Source of the DNA: Chiua virens
Lineage: Eukaryota; Basidiomycota; Agaricomycetes; Boletales; Boletaceae
Direction of reading: 5' to 3'
NCBI GenBank assembly: GCA_019787685.1
Contig: JAHNUO010000005.1
Coordinates: 1,178,001-1,242,000 of the forward strand
DNA: 64,000 nt
The notes beneath the pieces were generated by a model. It was not told where the DNA came from and did no database searches. It worked only from the letters and a program-made list of their open reading frames with translations. Position 1 is the first letter of the stretch; the number at the start of each line of letters is the position of its first letter. Of the stretch, positions 47,975 to 59,449 are shown piece by piece. Both the position numbers and the translations under genes were made by a program.

Positions 47975-48430
47975 TCACTCAGAGCAGCATGGTGTATCTG
48001 AGATGGTGGTGTCAGCCAGAGGAGGTGAGTCCAGGGGCTGCAGAGATGAGCTCAGAGGTATTGGACTGGTGTATTCAGGTGTGCAGAACAAGATACTGCT
48101 AGAAACCCAATCAATCAACAGATTGTGGTGGGTCAGCCAGTTATGTCCTAGAACAAGGGAACACAATCCATCCAGCAGGGTGACGTAGAATGTTGTTGGA
48201 GTGATATCACTGGTTTTGAAATATATAGAGAGGTCGATTGCTTGAGTAATGGTGGAGTTGAATGTTCCATCGAAGAGTTGGAGTTGAAGTGGGGGTATGG
48301 AGTAGGAGGAAATTTCATTCTCATTGACAAAGGTTGTATCTATGAAATAATTGGAGAAGCCGGAGTCCACAAGCACAGAGAAGGAAGGAATGTCATAGGA
48401 ACTATAGAGATGGAGGGCATAAGGGATTTG
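47975..48430 (-). pseudogene. pol: Gypsy aspartic protease
   Basis: The minus-strand frame gives IPSFSVLVDSGFSNYFID (the DSG catalytic triad), FDGTFNSTITQAIDL and LLDGLCSLVLGHNWLTHHN, the ILG.DWL equivalent. The stretch runs upstream as QATQIPYALHLYSS to about 48440 without the zinc knuckle expected from Gag. The DSG triad is intact here, but the following polymerase is dead. Confidence 0.8.
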
Positions 48431-48460
48431 AGTGGCCTGGGGCTGTTGGGAGTGACTGGA

Positions 48461-48632
48461 GCACAGGGCTTATAACCTGTTAACAGCTGGAATTGCACAG
48501 CTGGAGTCCACAGTGAGAAACTAAGAGTGACCACTGGAATTCCAATGATAAACTAGCTATGAAACAAACACAAACAATCTAAACATGGCAAACTATCTAA
48601 AATGCACAAAGTTTGCAATTAGAAAGCTAACA
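48461..48632 (-). repeat. LTR of the second family with adjoining primer site
   Basis: The LTR (48478-48632, 155 bp) reads on the minus strand TGTTAGCTTTCTAATTGC to CAGCTGTTAACA. Directly after it GGTTATAAGCCCTGTGC (48477 down to 48461) differs at two bases from the copia primer site at 18711. The LTR is also related in layout to the copia LTR, so it may belong to a copia-type element whose 5' end now fronts a gypsy protease. Confidence 0.65.
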
Positions 48633-50340
48633 AAATATAGTACTGTATAGCCTAGCAGAAATTTGCAAAGAGGATTATACTAAGGTTGACCAGTGGACAA
48701 AGACATGGAGGAAGGATGATAAAGCCGACAAAGAGGTGAACAGAGTAACATGATGATGAAGATGATGCTGAAGGTAATAACCATGAAGATGACAAACATG
48801 ATGTAGAGGTGAATATACAGGTCCATGAAGATAATTCTATATGACATTGTCTGTGCTGCAGCTTGACTATTTCATGGATCTTGTTTCCTTCTTCCATGAT
48901 ATTGTGCTGCTTCTCTTTGTATGCTCTGTATTTGATCCCATTAGACCATCATGTGTACATTCTTGAGGCTATTAGCTCTACATCTCCTTTGATTTGCAAG
49001 TGCAGATGTGATGGTGCTGGTTCATTCATGTGGCCACATATTATCAAAGGAGATAACTGTTTCTGTTCTGATTTGAAATGTGCACATCTACACCAGAATT
49101 TCTCTCTGCTTCTATCTGACCATTGCTGCCAGAGAATGCATGCTCAATAAGAGCTGTGTTCTTTACAGTCACAACACCTTTAGAGAGTAGGTCATTGTGG
49201 TTATATTACCAAGTGGCTCCCTGACCTCACCTGCAGTAGACTTGGAATAGATACACTTGCCATCTATGAGGTGATTACAGAGCAATTGCTCTCTCCCAGA
49301 CAGCCTCCCACTCCCCTCCTTGAGAAAGAGACCTGCAGGATAGAGTGGATGTTTTATACCACACCTAGCTCTGGTAGAGGCCATCTGCTTGAAGGAGGTA
49401 TACATGTCCCCCTTCATACTATCCCAACCTCACAATCTCACTATAGGTTCACATTATTTACCACTAAGACAACTCTTAAGAAGCATGTGAGTAATACCAT
49501 GACCTTGTCACATGTTTACCTGGTATCATTGTCAGCTTCTTCATGAACCAGATTATTAATAACCTCCTCATGAGTTCATCTATTTTTCTTCTTCCTTGCC
49601 TGATTGATTTTCCCAGGTCATTGCAAGCACCTTTTCCCCTATTTTATCTTCTCATATATCAAAAATACAGGCTTCCATGATTTGAGTCATTACTCATCAT
49701 CTGTTGCAATGTGACTTCTGAGCCATTAATTAATTTTGCACCATACTTAGTAGTTCTTCTGCATTTCCATTCCAGCAAGGTCTAGATTTCCTTCTGGACA
49801 TCAGTTCCTCAGGCGCTTCTCATTTCCCCCTTTTGCTCCCAATTTTTAGTTACTGCTCATTTTCACCCTTTGGCCTTTTTCACTGATCTGTGCACTCTGA
49901 TTTAGATGTGCATTCATGACTGACTGGTATTGCAGTTCTTTCTATGAGATTCCCAATAAATATTACATAATCTGTGTACTTAGCTAAATCAGTACATATG
50001 GGTACTCCCCACTGTTGGTAACCATGCTTAGTAAAACACTTTTGAGGGTACTGATCAAGCTCATTTAGTTGTGAAAGAAGCTATTAGACTATCACTAGTT
50101 GCCTCTGGTTTCCATGGATAAGGAACTCTGGACTCATGTAAATAACTACCCAAATGAGAATCCCAAGACTGCTCTAGAACACAAAGGTGCTCTATCTTAC
50201 ACACTTTTTTTAATTTGAACCATTTGATCAACTTAGTACTAAATCTTTGCAAAAGCTTCTTTCCCTTGTACCATGTGGCATCCCTAGCAGGATACCAAAG
50301 ATTTTCAGTAAGGAAGGAAGAAATCAACTGAGATCCCAGA
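48633..50340. other. No recognisable gene
   Basis: Only unassignable frames, for example the Ser/Cys-rich 48652-48897 (minus), 48863-49150 (plus) and 49271-49546 (plus). The DNA is CpG-poor. Confidence 0.4.
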
Positions 50341-50454
50341 AACATTGCACCTACAATCTCAAACTCCCCCTCTTCCCCTACTACCTATTTTTACTACTCT
50401 TTCTTCTTTTAATTCTCAAATTCACACTATTCCTACTACTGTCTGCCTAAACTC

Positions 50455-51345
50455 CATGGCCAGTGCTCAAGCTCTTATGCCTGTTGGGAGACCACCCCCT
50501 GCAAACTCCCACCTTAAACCAGGAGGAAGAACCAGCAAGAAATTCTTTATTTTCACCAACCCATCCAAGAAAGAATTAGTATCTACATATAGAAAGGAGA
50601 CAATAGGATGCTCCCCCATGGAGGCTGTTCACATCCATGGGGAACACAGCCTAAAGCTTGACAAAACATGCCCTTACTCATCAATACACTCATGGAATTT
50701 ACACTTGTTAGCCCTAACATATTTGCCTTGCACACAGAGGTTCTTAGTGCCCTTGCTAACCACCATGGAGAGCATACACAGGTCATAGGACTGGGATCCC
50801 AAGCCCACCTCCTTAAAGAACAGATTCACAAGATGGAGAAATCTAGCAAATACTGTGAGCAACAGGTTGAGAAATTCTCCCAGCTTTTCAAAGAAACTAA
50901 AGCAACTATTGATAGTTCCTAACTGAACTCAAGAAATATACCAGCCAGACAGAGATTACTCTAAAATCTCTGACCTTTTTCAATCCTGCAGCCCCCAAAA
51001 CATCCATTCCTTTGTCTTCACTCTCATACACAACCATTGCCAGGAATGAACTCAACAGACATCAGCAGGAGCTTTTGGTAAGAAGCAAGGCCAAGCTTTG
51101 ACAAGTAGTCCTCAAATGTGATGGTACCAGTCTACCTGACCTCATTCCAAAAGAACTGGTCACCAAAGCCAACATCACCCTCAAAGCCCTCTTTGAACTA
51201 GATGGATACCAGGAAAGCATGGAAAGGGATTAGAAGGTGGCACACACCATCATATCCTTCTTGTCCATGGAAGCAGCTGACAAGGCTATATGAGGAGGGC
51301 TCAACATTGAGGGTAAAAAAGTCACCATCCACAAAATCCAACCTG
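50455..51345 (+). pseudogene. LINE ORF1-like (Gag-like) fragment
   Basis: Frames in series read MASAQALMPVGRPPPANSHL, NIFALHTEVLSALANHHGEH, a helical segment HKMEKSSKYCEQQVEKFSQL, YTTIARNELNRHQQELLVRS and VVLKCDGTSLPDLIPKELVT followed by KANITLKALFELD. The closing part resembles the conserved core of fungal LINE ORF1 proteins (..AR.VL...DG...L..KELV.KAN.AL). RNA-binding fingers are not reached because an LTR begins at 51350. Two stops and one shift are present. Confidence 0.5.
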
Positions 51346-51349
51346 AACC

Positions 51350-52666
51350 TGTTACAATAGTCCTGGGTAGGGCCTAGCATAGCTGCAAAAGCACTAAGTA
51401 TCAAGTGGCTGTGATAACTTAAACAATCACCACTTGATATGTGGTGTGCTGAAGAGTTTGATGAGGGTTATTGGTCAGCAGATTGCTACCAGTGAGATAA
51501 AGATAGAACTTAGTCATTTCTGAGAGTGCCCTGTCGAGAATCTATACCTGAAGGACTGAAGACTACCAATTGTGATCAGGGTAGACCAAGGAGCTGGACA
51601 TTGGTCACAGCAACAAGGTTGGCTTAGGTTAAGCCCAAGGAGGAGCAAAGATACTCAGCTAGATTGCAGAGATCAAGACTAAGGAGTACATGGTATCTTT
51701 ATGAGGTATTTATACATATATGAATGCACATGGACCAACAGACAAAGGAGTGGCCAGGAAGAGCAGAACTGGCAAAAGGGGCCAAAAGTAGTTGTACAGT
51801 ACATAGGCATTGGACAGAATGAAAGCAGAATGATAAAAGGGGAAGCCATCGGAATAATGACAGAAATGAAGGGAATCCCTAGTGGATCAAAGGAAGCAGA
51901 TGGGAATAAGGTAATGATGGAATGATGGGTTGCACTAGAGTCACATAATTGGAACAAAGAAAGGAAAGGTAAACGGGGCAAAGGGTTAAGCCCTTGCTAA
52001 GTGTTAGAGACCGTGCGACTCGGAGGTAGCCAACTCCGGATCTCCGGAGTTGTAATGTCGGACGGGACTTGGCTTCACCGTATGTGGTGCGCCCTTGTCA
52101 CAGTCTGTCCCTATATTTCGGACATGCAGAGAACGGAGGTAGATATATGACTCAACACATAAAGTGGAGTCGAGCGGAGTAAAGACCGTCAAGGTCTTAC
52201 GGAGTGTTCGGAGTGAGTCGTACAATAAACTAATATTCAGACTAAGGGTACACAGTCAGGGTACTACAGTTTATATACTCGGAGTGGAATGGAGATTAGT
52301 AACGGAGTTGGTAAGAACTGAGTAAGACGGAAGATCGGGAAACTACATAGCCAGAGGTAAGTCGGGTACTGAGAAAGCCGGAGCTGTGCTTGTAAGCAAG
52401 ACACAGGTTATATACTAATATAAAAGAGGAAACATATATGCGTAACGGAGGTCCGGGGTCGTGGAGTTGTGTCCTGAGGGAGATCGACCCGGAGTTATCA
52501 TCTAAGAGAAATGGAGTTATATCTGGAGGAATGGAGAACGGAGCGGTATATGACACTAAGTAAGCAAAGGCAAGGATAAACCTTGCAGATTGAATGTAGG
52601 TAGATACCTGTAGTACCAAGTGTAGTAAAATTGAAGTAAAGGAAAAGAAAAGAATGAATCATAACA
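51350..52666 (-). repeat. LTR of a third family, interrupted by a solo LTR
   Basis: Ends TGTTACAATAG (51350) and ATCATAACA (52666). The left part aligns with 55708-56030 and 58810-59449. On the minus strand a TATGTATAAATACC box is present, and the sequence just above 52666 is AGGAGGTAA in minus reading, like a polypurine tract; I therefore take it as the 3' LTR of a minus-strand element whose body is lost. Without the nested 559 bp it is about 760 bp. Confidence 0.6.
52002..52555 (-). repeat. Solo LTR, gypsy family A, with perfect CTAAG duplication
   Basis: 554 bp from TGTTAGAGACC to TATATGACA, with CTAAG on both sides (51997-52001, 52556-52560). It is inserted in the third-family LTR, so it is younger. 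Like the 5.8 kb copy it is rich in CpG (GTGCGACTCGG, CTCCGGATCTCCGG). Confidence 0.93.
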
Positions 52667-53559
52667 TTACCTCCTGACTCAGATCAAAGCACCATGTGAA
52701 GATCATCTTCAGAAATTGAATGAATCCCTAACAGGGCTGCCCATAATATTAGCATAACTCTCATCATCAATAAGGTCATCATACAATAATGTGGAGTGAT
52801 GGTCTGGGAAGGTGGAAGGGCATCCAGAGGGGCAGCAATGTAGGGATGCCAGCTAGATAGGATAGTGGGAGTGGTGGTGTGCAGAGAAGGAGGAGCCATT
52901 GGATGAGGAGGAGTTGGAGGGGACAATCAGGTGAGGGGAACAGCAAGACCAGGTAGATCCCGTTTCCATGGGAGTAAGTTTGGCAGCCAGGGGAATCCTA
53001 GCATGGATATGAGGGGGTCAACCAGGGCAGCAAGACTGAATGTGTTTAGGAACCAGACAAGGCAAATGGGACATTGATAGTCCCAGCATTCAATACATAT
53101 ATGCCTGAGCTTGTGACACTTGTAGCAAGCCTTGTGCTAGCAAGGATGATTCTTGGGGAGGTTGACCTGACTGGTAGTGAACATATGTACATATGTACTG
53201 CATTTCACAATCAAAGTTCTGAACACCTGTTACTAGTCTTGGACTCTTGGACTCTTTAGGTAATTGTTGCATCACAGTGACTGACCCTGCTCTGCTCCAT
53301 AATGTACTAACTTCAAGTGTCTAATGTGCAGTGACAGGCATGCAACCAACCTATTTAAAAATTAACTCTACCTGGCACATTCATTGGTGAAAAGACTTAT
53401 TACATATGCAAACATGCATGGTGCACAATGCACTTTTCTGTACTATTTAATTGGGATGCCCCACTAAAAATTTCCTCAGTTCAGTCCTCTTCCCTGTTCT
53501 CATCATTCTGTGAAACCTACCTATCATGATTCAGGAAACACATCCAAGCTGTGTGTTTA
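52667..53559. other. No recognisable gene
   Basis: A Pro/His-rich minus frame at 52684-52926 and a plus frame at 53074-53259 have no clear family. The first may be the last scrap of the element that owned the 51.35-52.67 kb LTR. Confidence 0.35.
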
Positions 53560-55620
53560 TACAATTGTTGAGTCTAACATCTCAATGGCTATGATAGGCC
53601 ATGATGGGTGAAATATCTTTCACTGCTGATGTCTGGTTGAGCTACAACCTCAATCCATACCTTGCTGTAACTGCACACTGGATCAGACAAGACATGAAGA
53701 ATGGGGTTAGCAAGCTCACCTTCAGATGTACCCTCATTACTTTTTATCACATCCCTGATTCTCACATGGGAACTGTGCTTGCCTGAGCTCTACTTCATGT
53801 TGTTGATCAAGCATGTATCCTCTTGGAAAGGTATGTATAGTAATCATTTTGATTACTGAACACACCTAACTACTATTTTAGCTTGGTCACTTCACCCTCA
53901 ACAATGCCACAAACAACAACACTGCCATGTCTAAGCTCACCAGGATCTTACATACAGAATGGGAAATGAAATTCAACCACATCAACCAGTCCACATTTTT
54001 AATATTTGTGTTTAGCATGTCCTCAATAATTATGTTCAAGCAGATTTTACTGGCTGTCCACAATCTTGAAAGACCACATCAGGCAAGGTAGTTAGCAAGC
54101 AGGAATATATCCAGAGCATCTATGAGCATTCCATTACACATGGGAGGGAGATTGTGTGCAATATCTGGGTCTTGAGTCAGTGCTGTGAAAATTTTAAGCA
54201 AGTAATCATATCCAGAAATGCACAAGAGTTGTTTGTCAATGAACACAGTCAAGTGATCACTTTCCCTGTCACTGAAACATTGCACCACGTTAGGACATGC
54301 TGGGATTCAATATATTATATGATCTATTGACTACAGGTTCTTTGGCTGGTAAGTCACATACTCTAGTGATCTAATGCAGCCTACAGTTTGGTGACTATTT
54401 ACTCAGGCTATTAAATGCTTCATAGAAGTACCTTGTAATGCCAATATTAGAGATTGTTACATGGGAATATAGTAGGAAATCCTGCAGGATCTTGAACTCA
54501 TCCTTGAGGTAAGGCAATATGTTCAATATTTCCATTCTAAGACTAAAGTACATTTTCTAGTCTGCCTTTCTTGCTCAAAAGACTATGTGCAGTGAGGAGG
54601 TTCCTTTTCTTGGCAGTGCTGTGCCAGCATTTGAGATGTTCATAGCACAGCAGAAAGGCATGTCCAAACTGCCTGACACACCACAGCTTTGACCATTTGT
54701 CTCCAGTGGTATTGAATGTGCCTTGCACTACTGTGATCACATTGGGTACAGTAAGGCTTATGTGTTTGCTATGTGTAAGTGATGATATATTGCAAGTGTT
54801 CAACCATTGTAACTTTCACTCTACAGTCATTTATCCTTGTATTTGCAGAAAACTATAGTGTGGTCACTATAATATTAGAGTGGTAGCAGTAGCTACCTGT
54901 AGAGTACTTGAGTCACTAAAGAAAATGACTACTGTACTCTAGGTGCGATGTACCTACATATGATTAGGTAAGCATGTGGCTGTATTACCACAGCTCAAAT
55001 GAGATCTACAACAGTATTTGGGTTTTGTGGTTGGAGATGCATTAGGAAACAGAGAAAATTGCAAGTGTGAAAATGAATGTCTGTTACAGGGTGAGTAAAT
55101 GACATATGATTGCAACTCAAGCCATGATTCTGATCATATCCACAGATAGAAGAATATCACACAAAATATCCTTTAAAAACAATAACTGAGACAAACATAC
55201 TACTCATTTAGAATGGCCAGGACCCTTCACCACTCTCACTGCAAGATATGGCCCAAGTTGCTCACATGGAGATCAGGCCAGGTGAACAAACCCCATGGTC
55301 AGTGGAGCAAGAGTACAATGTATACATCATGTCTGGTCTGTCTCACTCCAGCACCAACCCCTTGGTGTTCTGGGAAATAGAATGCATGCACTACCTGATC
55401 ATTTTTCAGATGGTGATAATTTTCTCCCTATCCAGCCTTCAGCCATCCCATGTGAGTGGGCATTCTCTTCCAGTAGTTTGACAGATACAAAACATTATAA
55501 TCACATGAGTCCAGTTCTCATAGAGGTGCTTCAGATGCTGAAGTTCTTGCTGAAGAAGCAAAGGCCCAACCTGATATAGAGATTGACAACACAGCAAGAG
55601 ATGTTGATCAATGATAGTGG
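53560..55620 (+). pseudogene. hAT transposase pseudogene with introns
   Basis: Plus strand: ISFTADVWLSYNLNPYLAVT and AHWIRQD (RNase H-like core with first Asp), LLHVVDQACILLE, a 51-nt intron (53831-53881, GTATGT...CTAAC...TAG), then LGHFTLNNATNNNTAM (second Asp changed to Asn), RTCWDSIYYMIY, and finally the C-terminal hAT dimerisation domain: STNPLVFWEIECMHYLIIFQ, LPIQPSAIPCEWAFSSSSLT and SPVLIEVLQMLKFLLKKQRP. Stops and shifts between about 54.0 and 55.2 kb break it. A protein of this kind could have mobilised the hAT MITEs, but its own ends were not found. Confidence 0.8.
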
Positions 55621-55707
55621 GAGCAGCATTCTTGCAGATCCACTCCAAGGGCCAGAGGAAGGTATCCTTGACCATATTATTCATGAGATCAGTGAGGAAC
55701 AGGTAAG

Positions 55708-56030
55708 TGTTATGATAGGCCCAGGTAGCGTCTAGCATAGACACAAAAGTACCAAGTATCTAGTGGCTGTAATAACTCAAACAACTACCACTAGATATGT
55801 GGTGTACTGAAGAGTTCAAGGAGGGTTACTGGTCAGCATTGGCTACCAGTGAGACAAGTTAGAACTCAGGCATTGCTAAGAGTGTCCTGTTGGGAATCTA
55901 TATTCACAGGACCAAAGACTTTCTCTTGTGATTGAGATGGACTGAGGAGCTAGTTATTGGTTGCAGTAATGAAGGGGTGGCTTAGGAGAAGCCCAAGGAG
56001 AAGCAGATATTTTTTCAGATGATCTCCTGT
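55708..56030 (-). repeat. Partial third-family LTR next to the hAT pseudogene
   Basis: It starts TGTTATGATAGGCCCAGGTA and runs parallel to 58810-59130 up to GGCTTAGGAGAAGCCCAAGG, then homology stops. It begins 90 bp beyond the recognisable end of the hAT transposase. No duplication can be tested because the other end is missing. Confidence 0.65.
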
Positions 56031-56054
56031 TAGAACAAGGTGTATGAAAGGATG

Positions 56055-56330
56055 TGAAAATGAACTACAAGAACTATGAGTGTAACATTGTTGAGCATTA
56101 TGGTGTCTTTCTCATTGGTTGGCCAGTATCTGGATATGTGTGAAACCCATCATAGATTGATGGCAGAGGGCAGGTTGAAAAGTTGCAGAGTGTCTTGGAG
56201 TTTAATACATGTAAATGGGTGAAGCTCACTGACACACAGCTTACTGCTCAAATTTCTCAGAACAAGGCATGGCAGGCTGCTGTTAAAAGATTTATTATCC
56301 TCACCATGTTCATGGATCAGGTACCACTTC
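56055..56330 (+). pseudogene. Fragment of a repeated basidiomycete protein of unknown role
   Basis: The plus reading NYKNYECNIVEHYGVFLIGW, PVSGYV, FNTCKWVKLTDTQLTAQ recalls a domain I have seen repeatedly in hypothetical proteins of Agaricomycetes (N-Y-x-N-Y-E...I...YGV.L.GWP ... T..W..L). A stop interrupts it after SGYV. No catalytic motif. The Tc1 element inserted some 60 bp further on. Confidence 0.4.
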
Positions 56331-56388
56331 GAACAGAATCATAGATACATCAGACATGACACTTGCAACTAAGCTGAGGCCAAACATA

Positions 56389-57999
56389 CAGTGACTCCAA
56401 AAACCGTTCCAATAACTAACCCCAAACCGGGGTGCGAAGCGCCCCACAATCACCCGTGGGAATCATACCTCACTTTGGTGAGACCAAACAAAGTACAAAT
56501 GCTTGGCTACAAATTGGTCCCTTGGTCATGTGATTTGACTCATGGGCTGTGGAGATATGCCTATTTTAAATCAGGATTACCATTGGAACAGTTTTTGGAC
56601 TTTTGATACTGAGAGGGTATTTGGTATATATCAGTACTTGGTGTATCCTCCTTTGGCCTTAACCACAGCCTGTACCCTCCTTGGCATGCTTTCAATCAAC
56701 TTCTGACACTCCTCAACTGGTATTCCCTCCCATACCTCCTGAATCCTCTCCCATAACTCCAAAATTCCATTAGGGGGGTGTTCATACTCTGCCAGCCTTC
56801 TCTTGAGGTAACTCCAGAGATGTTCAATGGGATTGAGGTCAGGGGACTGTGCAGGCCACACCATGGTCTCAAAATCCTGCTCTTCCAACCACTCCTTTAC
56901 CTTTCTACAGGTGTGCTTGGGGTCATTGTCTTGCTGAAAGATGATGTCAGGTGGATCAAGACCATAATACTGCAGAGTATTCAGCAGATCATCCTTCAAA
57001 ATCTAAAGGTAAAGGTCCCCATTCATCCTACCATCAATCTTAGTAGCATAGCCAACTCCTTGCCAAGTCATACACCCCCATATCATTACAGATCCTCCTC
57101 CAAATTTCACAGTTCCTTGTACTAGCCTGTCACTGAGGCCCTCACCTGGCTTTTTCCATACCCACTTGCGCCCATCTGACCCTAGGCGATTGATTTTGGT
57201 CTCATCAGACCATATGACCCTCTTCCAGTCCTCTATAGTCCAATCCTTGTGAGCAATAGCAAAGTCCAAGCGAGCCTTGTGATGTTTAGCAGAAAGTAAA
57301 GGACATTTGGACTTGACTACAGCCTTCAACCCAGATTTTTTCAGGTGGTGACAAATGGTGTTAGGGTGGAGAGGCTGGTTAATGACATTGGAGAGTGCTT
57401 TGGTCACCTGGACAGCATTCTCTGCCTTGTGAGAAGAGATAAGATGGATAGCATGGCAAATATTGGTAGGGGAAAGCTTGGGTGGACAGCCCCCAATAGA
57501 CTTTTGGAGGTCAGAACGCTCCTTGGAACGAAGTCTGGAGATGGTAGCAAGGCCCACACCAGTGCTAGATGCAATGGAGCGAATGGAATGACCAGAATCA
57601 AGCTGAGCGAGAATGGTATTCTTTTGAGTAGTAGAGAGAGATCGCATGATGATAGTGGTAAAGAGTAAAGAGGTGTGTGAATGTTTTAAAACTCAGATGA
57701 CATGGTTACATGTATATCTTTGTTTGTAGCACCAAACAACAGCAAATAACCTCTTACAATATTGAGATCCTATATTTCATATTAAAAGTCCAAAAACTGT
57801 TCCAATGGTAATCCTGATTTAAAATAGGCATATCTCCACAGCCCATGAGTCAAATCACATGACCAAGGGACCAATTTGTAGCCAAGCATTTGTACTTTGT
57901 TTGGTCTCACCAAAGTGAGGTATGATTCCCACGGGTGATTGTGGGGCGCTTCGCACCCCGGTTTGGGATTAGTTATTGGAACGGTTTTTGGAGTCACTG
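56389..57999 (-). mobile_element. Nearly intact Tc1/mariner element
   Basis: 1611 bp with inverted repeats of about 218 bp (56389-56606 and 57782-57999) that differ at only one or two bases (for example CTAACCCC versus CTAATCCC near the tips). They start CAGTGACTCCAAAAACCG, and TA flanks both sides. CpG sites are kept within the repeats (GTGCGAAGCGCCCC), unlike the 37.1 and 62.7 kb relatives. This is the youngest DNA element in the window. Confidence 0.95.
56631..57647 (-). pseudogene. DD34E Tc1 transposase, one internal stop
   Basis: A 338-codon frame from ATG at 57647 to the stop at 56631, open except for TAG at codon 215 (57003-57005). The related 37.7 kb copy has Gln there (YVQILEDEL), so one C-to-T change explains it. 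Residues 1-110: paired HTH part (SIRSIASSTGVGLATISRL, NTICHHLKKSGLKAVV). Catalytic motifs: [19 protein letters not shown] and LNPIEHLW, with 34 residues between the second Asp and the Glu. It cuts the element out and inserts it at TA. The stop separates the first Asp from the other two catalytic residues, so this copy should be inactive unless read through. Confidence 0.93.
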
Positions 58000-58001
58000 T
58001 A

Positions 58002-58384
58002 TATACATTGCCAGTTATGGTACAAATAACACAGTCCAACTAGTCAAACAGGTGCTAGTTTGCCAGACTATTCTCTGGAAGTTCTGGATTGGAAGTGGTG
58101 ATGCTAGTCTTGGCACTAGGAACAAGAACAATGTGGTTGTAGGCCTGGAGTCGTTGTAACTGTATGGTAATGGAGGCAAAAGCTTTGAGGCTGAGGCTAT
58201 GAGCAGCATAACTGTTGTTAGGGAGAGAAGGGAAGGGAAGGGGGAGACCTTGGGACTCTCTGTGTACTAGGGGCCAAATGACAGGAACTATGAGGACCTT
58301 CAACATTGTCAATGAACCATTTGGCCTGCAGAAAGTTCTTTGTGAACTACTTCATGAATTGCTCATGTGCAGCACATTCAGAAG
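58002..58384. other. No recognisable gene
   Basis: About 380 bp between the Tc1 element and a half hAT MITE, with only short frames. Confidence 0.4.
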
Positions 58385-58757
58385 CATTGGTGATGCTCAA
58401 TCATGCGAATATACTTATCTCAATTGTGATCTCTATTGCAGATGAGTAGATAATCACTGTAAATATCATGTGATGCGAAAATAATGATATCTGGGTCATT
58501 TCTGGACCAAATCCCATGCAAATTAATTGCCCAGAAAGGCAAGATTCTAGTCTAAATTCAGTACACTGATGATCAAGCTGGTCTTTGTGAAGAACTGGTC
58601 TAAACCAGTCCTAAAAAATTTGTTAAAGTTGATAGGACCAATTTTTTCTGGTTTTGGTCTGGTCCTACTGGTTTTGGAAGCTTACTATGACCAATTGTGG
58701 TCAGGTTGCCTCATTTGGACTGTGGAAAACCAGACCAGACTTGGCTTTAAAACACTA
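58385..58757. mobile_element. Truncated hAT MITE (right half)
   Basis: The right half of the 42.2 kb MITE family: TCAATTGTGATCTCTATTGC, GATGAGTAGATAA, GGTCTGGTCCTACTGG, to CTTTAAAACACTA at 58757. The left half is absent, so no duplication can be checked. Confidence 0.8.
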
Positions 58758-58809
58758 AGTACAAGAGCCTCCTGGACTCTAAGTAATCCCTTCTGGATTA
58801 TCCTGTCCA

Positions 58810-59449
58810 TGTTATGATAGTTCCAGGTAGGGCCTAGCGTAGCTGCAAAAGCGCTAAGTGTCAAGTGGCTACGATAACTCAAACAACCACCACTTAATAC
58901 ATGGTGAGCTGTAGGGTTCAAGGAGGATTACTGGTTAGCAGATTACTATCAGTGAGATAGAGTTAGAACTCAGGTGTTGCTAAGAGTGTCCTGTTGGGAA
59001 TCTATACCTGAGGGACCAAGGGACTTTCTCTGGTAATTGAGGTGGAGCTAGATGTTGGTTGTAGTATTAGGGTTGGCTTAGGTAAAGCCCAAGGAGGAGG
59101 CAGTGATACTTAGCTAAATTGCGAAGATCAAGACTAGGGTACAGGAGTATCGCTACGAGGTATTTATACATATAGAATCATGCATGGACCAAGTGTCCAA
59201 AAGGGTGACCATGAAGAGTAGAACCAATTATAAATGGTCAAAGGGAATTATATGATGTGAAAGCAGCAGCAGATGATGAAAGTGAAACGAGTAAGCATGA
59301 TGCCATTGGATGATGACAAGAAGTGAAATGAGTAAGCACTCAGGTAATACCAGTGCTGGTTATGTAAAGGTGAAAAGAGATATAGTACAGATGAACATGC
59401 AGGATACCTAGGTATCAAGTAAATCAAGTTGTGGAAACAGTATCTAACA
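58810..59449 (-). repeat. Third-family LTR, complete-looking copy
   Basis: 640 bp, TGTTATGATAGTTCCAGGTA to CAGTATCTAACA. It aligns with 51350 onward and 55708 onward. The minus strand has TATAAATACCTC as a promoter-like box. Flanks are GTCCA and GTCTG, which agree at three of five bases only; a mutated duplication is possible but not shown. Confidence 0.65.

Larger units (their letters stand above)
43318..48477 (-). mobile_element. Ty3/gypsy chromodomain retrotransposon (chromovirus), Gag missing
   Basis: On the minus strand: primer-site-like sequence (48461-48477), protease, reverse transcriptase/RNase H, integrase, chromodomain (ending 44923), then a region with an opposite-strand gene relic (44.05-44.89 kb), a polypurine tract and a family A LTR (43318-43887). 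Protease starts within 100 bp of the primer site, so Gag has been deleted or the 5' end is recombinant: the LTR at the upper end (48478-48632) is of another family than the 3' LTR. No target duplication links the two ends. Confidence 0.8.

Noticed and set aside
48652..48897. Ser/Cys/Leu-rich 81-codon minus frame, membrane-like
   Set aside because: Low-complexity composition, no family resemblance, and the region is decayed DNA next to an LTR.
56391..56606. Two identical 71-codon frames at 56391-56606 (plus) and in 57782-58039 (minus)
   Set aside because: Both are translations of the Tc1 inverted repeats; their identity reflects repeat identity, not a gene.
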